64,000 bases of DNA from Phytophthora quininea (taxonomy: Eukaryota > Oomycota > Peronosporomycetes > Peronosporales > Peronosporaceae), in the NCBI GenBank assembly GCA_011947345.1, contig JAAVTG010000685.1:20462-84461 (forward strand), given 5' to 3'. The position numbers and the translations under genes are program-made. How positions within the stretch are numbered: the stretch's first letter is position 1; the number at the start of each line of letters is the position of its first letter. The notes under the pieces were generated by a model. That model had not been told where the DNA came from. It saw only the letters and a program-made list of their open reading frames with translations, and did no database searches. Below, piece by piece: positions 55,610-64,000 of this stretch.

Positions 55610-56208
55610 TCAAAGTTTATGCGCTCCACGAGACCCACCAATTTTACTCTGTGCGTCGATGAAACATCTGCAGGTACATCGAGTAGTGTCCGGCAATTCC
55701 ACCAAATCGGCTTCCTCTTTCGACATTGAGAATGACGGCAAGTCTCTACTCCGACACTTTGCTTTTACGCCACGTGTTAAAGACTGTAGCTTCGTGTTTG
55801 GTTTCTTGAGCATCTCATTGAGCACCTTCCCGAGGGCTGGTTGTAGGTGATAAACCTCCCCACTCTTAGCTGCTCTGTCCTCCGCTTTTTCAACTGCCTT
55901 GGAAGTGCTCATTTCTGAAAATTGTTCTGGGTCTTCATCTGATCTTTCCTGCGGACTGCTTTGTTGGGTTTCGCTGATCGATCTCCAAAACGTTTTTTTT
56001 TTAAACCACCCCAAGACAGTCGCTCTTTGCCATCTCCGTCGTTTCGTTTGGCGTCCTCAACTGTATTACCTCCGTCGTTGGAGACTGCACTCGGCGTGCG
56101 GGCGAAATGTTGGGATGGAGTCTTCACGTGTTCGGGATCAAAAACTTTTGTGGCAATAGTGCTGACCAATAAGACCACAAACAGGTACAAGACGTTCGAT
56201 ACTCGCAT
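55610..56208 (-). pseudogene. Secreted effector-like gene, frame broken in a T11 run
   Basis: The ATG at 56,208 starts a good signal peptide (VLYLFVVLLVSTIA core). No clear RXLR is present. GDGKERLSWGGLKKK then occupies the EER-to-SGLKK position shared with the other family members. The frame breaks in the homopolymer 55,993-56,003. The next frame (56,014-55,610) has an acidic region, YHLQPALGKVLNEMLKKPNTK (counterpart of LxPVLxKM) and further shifts before a KEEADLVELPD block. If the run length is miscalled the gene may be longer and intact at this point. Confidence 0.55.
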
Positions 56209-56366
56209 TGAGAAAGGTTGGGATAGAAATTTTGTTTGAGCGTTGGATGGTAAGTTCAGGAATGAGAAGCCACAATATTATCGATTGACGACGGTACTCG
56301 TAACGAAAATCACAAAAGTTGAAAACCATCAAAATCAAATTGGCTAGATAATAAAAACACCCAAGA

Positions 56367-57346
56367 ATGACGTTGCTAGCGCTACTCGACAGCAATATTA
56401 GTTCGCTCGCTTTAGCAGGATTTCTGTTGGAGCAAGACCAACGCAGTCTGCTGGGGCTTTGCAAGGGCGCGGCTGAATCCGCATTTCGAGAACGGTTTTT
56501 CGGTTCCAGGACGTGGGTGCTCCCGCCGTCGCTTTCGTCTGCAAGCCAGTTGAATCCAACGACTCGACAATTCATCAAGAAAATTAGACTGCTTGACGGC
56601 GAGAATCGAGATTTTATCGTGGGCTTTCCAGCAGTAAAAGCCGTCGCCTTTGACGGCACCGACCCAGAGAGTAAGTCGCCTCCACATGCCATTGATTTAT
56701 CCGGACCGTGGCCGTCTTCGATGACAGAATTGGACGTCAGCAACTCGGTCGTGGTGAATGAGTTGTCACTACGATATCAGACGCAGTTAGAGACTTTAGA
56801 ATTGCCGCCAGTGGTTGCTGTGAATTGTACAGCAGCATTGGAGCCTCTGACGAGTCGCCGGACATTGGTGGTGGGTCTGCACAGCAATACGAAAACAATT
56901 CCTCTGAATATCGTGCGAGGAAAGCCCAACCTTCGTGAGTTAATAATCCAGTCGACATTAGAGCGAGACACCGGCGAGGTTCTGTTCGATCTCGAGCCAT
57001 TGACAGACCCGCAGCTGAAGTTGGAGAAGTTTTCGATCGCAGGCCCAGCACACGTCAACAATTTCCGTCAAGCTCTGGCTGCTTGTCAGTCGTCTCTTAA
57101 GCATTTAGCTCTCGATTACATTAAGTGGGGAGCCGACGAGAACGACGACGTTTTCGAAGCACTGGATTTGGTGCTGCCAAAGCTCGAAAGTTTGTCCGTC
57201 AGTTCGTGTTTTGGTTTGCACTTGGGCAAATATTTCTCATCCAGACAAAATATTGGGATGGCCAATCTGAAAATCCTCGACATCACTGAAGACTACGTGC
57301 GAAATTTAAAGTTTCTGTCGGGTATGCCGCTGCTGGAGAGCCTGAC
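56367..57346 (+). pseudogene. Leucine-rich-repeat-like protein, 5' part, split by gypsy element 2
   Basis: The ATG at 56,367 begins MTLLALLDSNISSLALAGFLL, an F-box-like or helical N-terminus (LAGFLLEQDQRSLLGLCKGA). It is followed by irregular leucine-rich repeats such as MTELDVSNSVVVNELSL, LETLELPP, NLRELIIQSTLE, LKHLALDYIKW, LESLSVSSCFGL and LKILDITEDYV. At 57,346 the coding sequence is cut by a retrotransposon. It resumes in the same frame at 63,941-64,000 (LESLT continuing to LKMNDIDW, SPLGTLTRLA) and runs off the window. The family is a large group of oomycete LRR proteins of unknown role. No lesion other than the insertion was seen. Confidence 0.82.
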
Positions 57347-57498
57347 TGTATGGGAAATATTGAGAGGTTTTATTAGATAGGTTAAATAATAGACACAGCA
57401 GACGTAGAGCAGTTGTGGAGGCCAAGTGGCCTCCATCTGCTTGAACTGCTGGGGGACGGCACTCTTCAATTCGCCGCCCTCCCCAAGAACAGATAAAC
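57347..57498 (+). repeat. 5' LTR of gypsy element 2
   Basis: 152 bases, very short for a gypsy LTR. It contains a GGCCAAGTGGCC palindrome-like core. It starts TGTATGGG and ends GATAAAC, without the canonical CA end. Confidence 0.88.
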
Positions 57499-57540
57499 TG
57501 GTAGCACTTGTTGGTCCCAGCCCCTGAGTTCAAGAAGCCC

Positions 57541-58364
57541 ATGCCTCCCACCAATGCGCAACTCCGCGCCGAGATCGCCCGCCTCAATCAGGCGATGGCC
57601 GATCGCTCCAAGGTCCCAAGCAGCTTGCCCAAGTTCACAGGCAAGAGGGGCGAGGATGTGCGGGAATGGCTGTTCCAGATCGAGAACGCCTGCCGCATCA
57701 ACGGCATCCAAGTCGAAGATGCAAGCGCACGACTGCCAGGGATCGCCGGGTCGGCGATGGAGAAGCCTGCGTCGGGGTGGTTCCTGCACTGGTCATCAGC
57801 TACAAGAAGCGAGGAGCACACGTGGGGAATTTCCGTGAGCATGTGCTCCAACACTTCGAGTCGTCGAACTACCAAGCTGCACTGCGCGAGAAGCTTCTGC
57901 AGCTCAAGCAGACAGCCGACATCGAGTCGTACAATGGAGAGTGCAGCGCACTCATCTTCCGTGTCGAGCGCATGAGCGAATTAGACCAAGTCCTGAACTA
58001 CGCCAACGGACTCAAGCCCCGCACCCGCGCCTATGTCAAGTTGGATAACCCGGCAACGCTGAGCGCCGCGATGGACCTCGCGGTCAAGTACGAGGTGACA
58101 CATTTCGTCGACGAAGCTCGCGTGCGCCAAGATCGCTCCGACAAGAAGAAACCGTCGGCTGGCAAGGACTCCAATCGAGGAGGACAGCGCCAAAGCAAAC
58201 CTTTCCGAGGAAAAGGCCGCTTCAAGGCCAAGCCCAAGACGAAAGCTAAGGGCGGTGAAACCCGCACTTGTTTCCACTCCAACAAGCCCGGTCGCATTAG
58301 GGCCGACTGCTTCGCGTGGAAGAAGCTGCAAGGCGAGCAGGGAAACGACAAACCACGTCAGTGA
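57541..58364 (+). pseudogene. Gag of gypsy element 2
   Basis: The frame beginning MPPTNAQLRAEIARLNQAMADR is a leucine-rich coiled-coil start, followed by FTGKRGEDVREWLFQIENAC, the gag core. Frames then change near 57,780. The frame 57,666-58,364 carries LRPYVNFxxH-type sequence such as VLQHFESSNYQAALREKLLQ, LKQTADIESYNGEC and RMSELDQVLNYANGLKPRTR. It ends with TCFHSNKPGRIRADCF, a degenerate zinc knuckle (one Cys and the His replaced). At least one frameshift is present. Confidence 0.78.
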
Positions 58365-58711
58365 ATGAGGGTCCTGTCGTGGTCAAGAGTGTAACCAGAG
58401 CATTAAAGGTGGACAATGTCAGCATCAATGTTCTGTGTGAAAACCCTCTCGTCTACAAGTCACGTCCACTGTTCTCTATCCATGGGGAGATCAGTGCCGG
58501 TAACAAGAACATCTCGACGTCAAGTATGCTGCTAGACAGCGGAGCTACTACAATCTACGTGTCGAAGCGTTGGGTCGAGGAAAACAAGCTCACAACTACG
58601 AAGTTCCAAGAGAAGAATATCCGTGTGAAGCTTGGAGACAACCAGATTGTCGAGACGGAGTTGGAGCTAATAGCTCTGACTATCAAGGTACCAGGAGTGG
58701 ATGAAGCATAA
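58316..58711 (+). CDS. Aspartic protease of gypsy element 2
   Basis: It contains SMLLDSGATTIYVSKRW (D-S-G-A-T retropepsin active site), then VKLGDNQIVETELELI, and ends at a TAA at 58,709. The sequence continues out of frame with FDCILGVPFFEDVQPLIDW, the usual protease C-terminus. One frame break thus lies near 58,710-58,730. Confidence 0.78.
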   Translation: MEEAARRAGKRQTTSVNEGPVVVKSVTRALKVDNVSINVLCENPLVYKSRPLFSIHGEISAGNKNISTSSMLLDSGATTIYVSKRWVEENKLTTTKFQEKNIRVKLGDNQIVETELELIALTIKVPGVDEA

Positions 58712-58836
58712 AATGTGTTGCTGTCATCTACGCTATTCCTGACGAGTTCGACTGCATCCTGGGGGTACCATTCTTCGAGGACGTACAACCCCTGATTGAT
58801 TGGAGTAGTCGAAGGATTGAAGGAACAAAGAAGACT

Positions 58837-60700
58837 TTGCGAGCGGAGCGGACAAGTGAGACCATCGGGCCGATCGAGGAAGGCGGACCGGCGATTGCCT
58901 CTGGGTCTCGGAGATCTGCCGGGGCGAAAGGCCTGTCGGCGAAAAGACCTGATTCCTGTAGAGGCGCCGCGCTGGAAACGGATGTGAAGCCTAGGGTTGA
59001 AGTTGCCCGTGAATCTGCGCAGAGTGGAGACCCAAGAGTTGCTCGCGAGCAACTGGACCGCGAGCCAGTTGGTAGAGGCTCGGCAGCGGGAAGCAACAAG
59101 CGGTCGTCTGCGGATAAAAGCACAGCTGAGAGCCGTGCAGGGGTAAAGAGCAGCGCCGTGGAGAAGATGTTCACGATGGGTGTTGTCGACGCAGCTGGCG
59201 TGGAAACTAAGTTCATCACGCGGAAGAAGCTGAGAAAGTTCCTGAGAATCAAGACAAAGAACCAAGATGAACCTGATTTTATGCTGGTTCTATCGAACGA
59301 GACAATCAAGCGCGTCGCAAGCTCGTTGCAGCGACGCGACCAACCTGATAATGTTGGCAGTGCCAAGGCTCAACGTTACCTGGACACTGACTGGGAAACG
59401 ATTCGGGCGAACCCTGCCTACGATCTACTGAAGGAGTACAAGGATACCGTGTTTCGCCCCGAACTCCCTGAAGGTTTACCCGAGAAGCGCGAGATCGAGC
59501 ACCGGATCGACGTCAGGGACCCGAACCTCGCGATGTATCGACATCAGTGGCGTCAATCGCCGGAGCAGCAACGTGAAATCGTTCGCTGGGTAGAAGACAA
59601 GATCGAGAAGAAGCTCATCAGACCAAGCATCAGTCCACATGCGGCTCCAACATTCTGTGTGCGGAAGCCCGTCGGATGGCGTATTGTCCACTACTGCCGA
59701 TATCTCAACTCGAACACAATTCGTCAGAGCATTCCGATGACGAGAAAGGAAGATATCCTGGACGACATGGCTGGAGCATACTACTACTGACGATGGACCT
59801 GATGTCGGCGTACTATCAAGTTCGAATGCGCGAAGAAGATATCAAGTTCACAGCATTCCAGGCACCGAACGGTCTCTGGGAGTACTTGGTACTTCCCATG
59901 GGAGTCTGCAATGCACCTGCAACGATGCACAGATTGACGTCCAAGCTGTTTCGAGGCTTGAAGCAAACGAGGTCGTTTTACGACGACATCTACATCTTTA
60001 CGAAGTCTCAAGACGTCAACGAGCACTTGGGGGCTTTACGCAAGACGTTGGATATCTTGCGGAACAACAAGCTGTACGTCAAGCTATCCAAGTGTGTTCT
60101 GCGCCCCAGAGATTCCGTGTCTCGGTGACTTTGTAGGCCGAGACGGCGTGCGCATGGATCCCGACAAAGTGCAAACCATCAAGGACTGGCCGGTACCAAG
60201 GACTCAAGAGGAGCTTCACAGTTTCTTGGGACTCACTGGCTACGTCCAGCGTTTTTGTCCGGAGTATGCCTCGCTGACGGCTACCATGTTCACGCTACTC
60301 AAGAAGCAGAACAAGCGCAACGCGAAAATTCATTTCGACAAGGAGCAGTTGAAGAACTTCAAGGAGTTGAAGCGACGTTTGTGCGACCCTCCTGTGTTGC
60401 ATCTGCCTGACTTCAATCAGCCAATGCATCTGCGTACAGACGCCAGCAAGTTTGCTGTTGGTGGAGTCCTGTTCCAAGTCGTAGACGGTGTTGAACGCCC
60501 AATTGCGTACACCAGTCGGAAGATGAAGTCGGCGGAACTAAACTATCCGACCCAGCAGCAAGAATTGCTAGCTATCCTGCATGCGCTAGCAGCGTCAGAA
60601 TCTACTGTCTAGACAAGTCTCCAATTGTCGAGACTGATCATAAAAGTCTCGAGGGGTTGTTCACACAAAAGATGGCAAATCGCCGTCTAGCTCGCTGGTA
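58837..60700 (+). pseudogene. Reverse transcriptase-RNase H of gypsy element 2
   Basis: Frame 58,837-59,790 has the RT N-terminus (HQWRQSPEQQREIVRWVED, PHAAPTFCVRKPVGWRIV). Frame 59,676-60,128 gives TMDLMSAYYQVRMREEDI (motif A), WEYLVLPMGVCNAPATM and SFYDDIYIFTKS (motif C YDD). Frame 60,094-60,612 gives the connection domain and RNase H (LRTDASKFAVGGVLFQV, YPTQQQELLAILHAL). The end of RNase H (ETDHKSLE) continues in the next frame. At least three frameshifts occur. Confidence 0.83.
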
Positions 60701-62401
60701 TGATATCCTAGCAGAATATCAACCGACATTTTCGTATCTTCCTGGAGCGAAGAACGGAATCGCCGACGCCCTGAGTCGAAAACCAGACTTGCAACCAGAG
60801 ACGAAGTATTTCCACGATCTCAGTGTTACCAGCTTTGACGATACGTCATTCACGATGGAGATCAGTGAAGTCACGACGGACAGCGAGTTGATCAAGAAGA
60901 TCAAGGCGGCATATATCAAGGATCGGGAAATCCAAGCGATACTCGCTACGATCAAGCGACGCACAGCTAACTTGAGAGCAAAATCTGAGCGTCAACACCG
61001 GAAGAAGTATCGATGCTTCACCGAAGGCAATGGATTGCTTTGGTATCAGACACCAGCTGACGAGGTTCCACGCGTTGTCGTACCCAACGAAGTGAAGTTG
61101 AGGTACGCCATCATCAGCGAGTGTCATGATTCCAACTATGCAGGCCATCCCGGTGCGGAACGCACTTACCTGACACTTGCACGACGCTGGTACTGGTCGA
61201 AGATGTTGGCGTCGATCCAGAAGTTTATTGCAGACTGTGAACCATGCCGACGAAACAAACCTCGGCTAACGAAGCCACCGGGTCTGCTAGAGCCACTCCG
61301 CATCCCTGACGAACGATGGAGATCCATCTCAATGGATTTCATCACAGACTTGCCGCAGACAAAGAACAAGGTCGATTCAATCTGGGTTGTGGTCGACCGA
61401 TTGACAAAAGATGTCATTTTGTGCCGACGACGAAGACTGTCACCGCAGAAGGCGTAGCCCGACTCTTCATCAACCATGTCTGGAAGCTCCATGGTATGCC
61501 AACAAATATCGTGTCTGATCGAGATAGGAAGTTCGTGTCAAATTTCTGGCAGTACGTCTTCAAGTCGGTGGGTACGAAGCTAAGCATGACTGTTGCTCAC
61601 CGCGCTCAAGGAGATGGCCAAACAGAGCGGATGAATCGTACACTTGAGGAATATCTTCGGTGCTTCGTGGGACCAATGCAAGATGACTGGGACGATCACC
61701 TTGCCAACGCAGAGTTTGCTGTAAACTCGACAGTCAACTCAAGCACGAAGATGGCACCGTTTGAAGCCGATCTGGGATACATCCCCTTGAACCCGTTGCA
61801 GCTTGCCGCTGAAAAGCTCTCCGGCGTGCCAGCTAGTCGACGAGGTGTCGATTTCCACGATCATCAAGCTTCTATTCTGCTACGCTGTCGTGAAGCGCTC
61901 GCCCGAGCTCAAGACCGGATGAAAGATGTGTATGACCGCAACCGCAAAGAACAAGAGTTCCGCGTGGGAGATCAAGTATACTTGAGCACGCGAAACCTGG
62001 ACACCAAGCACACGGGTCTTCCAGCATCTTCGAAGTTTGGCCCGAAATGGATTGGGCCGTATTCAGTCGTTCGCAAAGTGCACAATCACGCGTACGAGCT
62101 GAACATCCAGGCAGGGAACAGACTTCATCCCGTGTTCAATACTGGGTCGCTGAAGCCATACAAACAACCATCGAGGTTATCGCGTCCCCACGAAGTTGTC
62201 TTGGCTGACGGTAGCATTGGACAACTGGTTCCACGCTTGCTTGGGAAACGGGTTCGGCGGAAACACACCCAATTCCTTGTGGAGTGGGTGGGTGAGGGGA
62301 AACCCACTTGGGAACCGATCGAGAACCTTGGTCAAATTCCCGACCTGATTGCCGAGTTTGAAGAAAAGCGACGATCAAAGCGACGGCGCAAAAGCAGATG
62401 A
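60657..62401 (+). pseudogene. Integrase with chromodomain of gypsy element 2
   Basis: Frame 60,657-61,457 has the end of RNase H (GIADALSRKPDL), the H2C2 finger (HDSNYAGHPGAERTYLTL...CEPCRRNKPRLTKPP) and the start of the DDE core (SMDFITDLP). A shift at the A run 61,406-61,409 leads to frame 61,316-62,401 with NIVSDRDRKFVSNFW, QGDGQTERMNRT, FEADLGYIPLN, the GPY/F module WIGPYSVVRKV, and the chromodomain FLVEWVGEGKPTWEPIENL. It ends in a basic tail. With one base restored it would be a complete integrase. Confidence 0.85.
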
Positions 62402-62412
62402 AAATGTACTAT

Positions 62413-63657
62413 TCATGGAGCTTTCGCGATACGATGGATGTACCGAACATATCGGATCCACTGGATATGCTCCAGAGGCTCCAAAGAGCCCAAGTCATCG
62501 GAGTTGTCAGAAATGAGAAGCTTGCCGTCGGTACCAACAACCAAGAGAAAGCAGTGGTCCACCAGCGCCTCACCAGCGCAGACCAAGTAGCAGCCAGCTT
62601 CCAGCTCCTCACAAGCAAAATCTTGAAGTTGCTCCGTGGAAGTGATCGAACCTTTGACGCGCGACTTGAAGAGCAACTTAAAATCGAGCGCGACTTTACG
62701 ACTTTGGAGAAACTTAAAGAAGGCCGCTTTGTCCTGACGTTTCACACCATGTCGCATATCTCGGTGTGGACCACCTCAAATTGCGCCCAGTGTTCCTCCG
62801 TGACCAAGTCAAGATCTCCGAGCCAAACGCTCGCCGCACGAAGCGCCTCGAGGAAGCAGCGACCAGTGGTGGATGCAGTCGCCCCGCCGAAGCGTTCCTC
62901 CGCAAAACGGACAAAGGAGGAGGGCCGACCCGCCTCCACCCATGCATCGACACGAGCGCGCAGGTCGCCGAACGCCTCCAGCTCCTCCTCCCACACGTAA
63001 GAGAGTTGGAGGTCCTGGGTCTTCCACAAGACCAGGTACGACCGGTTGGGAGCGTCGCCGTCCCGGTCCAAGAGATACTGGAAGTCACAAGTCGCGTCAG
63101 GATCCCAAGGTGCGCTAGGATCGTAGCGATTGATTTGGTGTGCTTGGATGTCGAGCAGGTGCAGGCGGAAGCGGCATTGTATGGACGACGGCAGTGGGGG
63201 TAGACGCTGCGGCATCACATGGAGATGTAGCCATTTCGTTGGGTCGAGCAGCACGCGAAGCCGGAGATGAAAGCGCGTCCATGTCGCTCTCATCATCGGA
63301 ATCAGGAGCAACGGTGAGACGCCGTCGTTTTGGCGGTGCTGGGACGTCGTCTTCCGACTCGTCATCAACGATCTCTACGACGCTGGGGTTGAGCAGGTCG
63401 GGCGACAGCTCTGACACGACCATGTCGTCAACCGTGGAGCCGTCCGGCGAGATGGCTCCATCTTGAGCCGGCAACATCAGCGCGTCGAGGAACTCAAGGT
63501 CGAAGTCGAAGTCCAGGGGCATGTCGGAGGCTTGGTACGGCCCCTGGAGCTGTGGTGAAGGAGGTGGAACGACTTCGAAGTCGGTGAACAGTTCATCGTC
63601 GAGCAACAGGGACGAAGGCAAGTCGACCAAGTCCAAGTCAAGAGAAACCACTGCCAT
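62413..63657 (-). pseudogene. Antisense ORF of gypsy element 2: chromo-like domain plus possible cysteine protease
   Basis: On the strand opposite to gag-pol, frame 63,657-63,115 encodes an acidic Leu/Asp-rich N-terminus and PPKRRRLTVAP, a nuclear-localisation-like signal. After a shift in the run 63,196-63,200, frame 63,368-62,742 gives FQYLLDRDGDAPNRSYLVLW, VWEEELEAFGDLRARVDAWV (chromo-like) and GRCFLEALRAASVWLGD. After another shift near 62,750, frame 62,757-62,413 gives GCYLVCAGEALVDHCFLLVV and ISDNSDDLG. The Cys (about 62,857), His (about 62,555) and Asp/Asn (about 62,508) order fits a papain-like fold. Oomycete transposon polyproteins with such antisense genes are not something I can name. 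The function is unknown. Confidence 0.5.
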
Positions 63658-63787
63658 TGTGCTCTGAAGGGGGAATGCACCACCACGCCAGCGGACAACG
63701 TCAGCAACAACTCAAATTGAGGACTGAAGTGCAGACAGCAACGACTTTCAGGGCAAGGCGTCCTCGCGTTCTTAGGAGGTGGGTGAG

Positions 63788-63940
63788 TGTATGGGAAATA
63801 TTGAGAGGTTTTATTAGATAGGTTAAATAATAGACACAGCAGACATAGAACAGTTGTGGAGGCCAAGTGGCCTCCATCTGCTTGAACTGCTGGGGGACGG
63901 CACTCTTCAATTCGCCGCCCTCCCCCAAGAACTGATAAAC
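63788..63940 (+). repeat. 3' LTR of gypsy element 2
   Basis: 153 bases, preceded by a purine tract (AGGAGGTGGGTGAG) and followed by the TGAC duplication and resumption of the LRR coding frame. Confidence 0.88.
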
Positions 63941-64000
63941 TGACTTTGAAGATGAACGATATCGACTGGAGTCCGCTTGGCACATTGACCAGACTGGCAC
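63941..64000 (+). pseudogene. LRR-like gene, continuation after gypsy element 2
   Basis: After one copy of TGAC the frame of the gene at 56,367 continues with LKMNDIDW and SPLGTLTRLA, a leucine-rich-repeat pattern, to the window edge. The 3' end of the gene is outside the window. Confidence 0.75.

Larger units (their letters stand above)
57347..63940 (+). mobile_element. Ty3/gypsy LTR retrotransposon, element 2 (chromovirus-like)
   Basis: 6,594-bp element with short LTRs (57,347-57,498 and 63,788-63,940, about 152 bases). They differ at three bases plus one indel and are flanked by the 4-bp duplication TGAC (57,343-57,346 and 63,941-63,944). The primer-binding site TGGTAGCACTTGTTGGTCC at 57,499 is the same as in element 1. 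The coding order is gag, protease, RT-RNase H, integrase-chromodomain. About 1.3 kb of sequence between integrase and 3' LTR holds an antisense ORF. Confidence 0.9.

Overview
The window is nuclear DNA from a flagellated plant-pathogenic oomycete, most likely a Phytophthora species. The evidence is secreted proteins with RXLR/EER-type host-targeting motifs and WY-like C-terminal modules, short introns of about 60 bp with GTAAGT-like donors and CTAAC-like branch sites, the ciliary genes ARL6/BBS3 and CFAP20, and a dense mix of oomycete-type transposons.

Layout. 1-10.4 kb is transposon-rich: a decayed MULE transposase, a transposase N-terminal fragment, an orphan piece of a lipase maturation factor (LMF) gene, and truncated LINEs nested in a decayed effector gene. 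10.4-21.7 kb is the gene-dense housekeeping block: effector pseudogene, cytochrome P450, ARL6, CFAP20, a 12-finger C2H2 protein, ATP-type PEP carboxykinase and LMF. 21.9-36.2 kb holds RXLR-type effector loci paired with two more P450 copies in a duplicated segment of about 2.3 kb. Between the two copies lies a mostly gene-free stretch with a Helitron end and a MITE-like element. 36.3-42.8 kb is a nested transposon: a tyrosine-recombinase retrotransposon (Ngaro/PAT type) inside a hAT-like element. 42.8-56.2 kb is a run of effector relics interrupted by a MULE and by a nearly intact Ty3/gypsy element (48,574-55,249). That gypsy element splits an effector gene and has a perfect 5-bp target duplication. 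56.4-64.0 kb is a leucine-rich-repeat-like gene split by a second gypsy element (57,347-63,940). This element carries an antisense ORF with a chromo-like domain and possible cysteine-protease motifs.

How it fits together. Effector loci of one sequence family occur eleven times or more, and almost all are broken or hit by transposons, so the region looks like an effector birth-and-death zone beside a conserved gene block. ARL6 and CFAP20 sit tail to tail and both serve the zoospore flagellum. PEPCK and LMF are divergently transcribed from a shared 1.1-kb intergenic region.

Caveat. Many reading-frame breaks, including those in five conserved genes, are single-base length changes in homopolymer runs. 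Correcting one base makes each coding length a multiple of three. I therefore suspect systematic assembly or sequencing error, and single-base frameshifts should not be taken alone as proof of pseudogenes.
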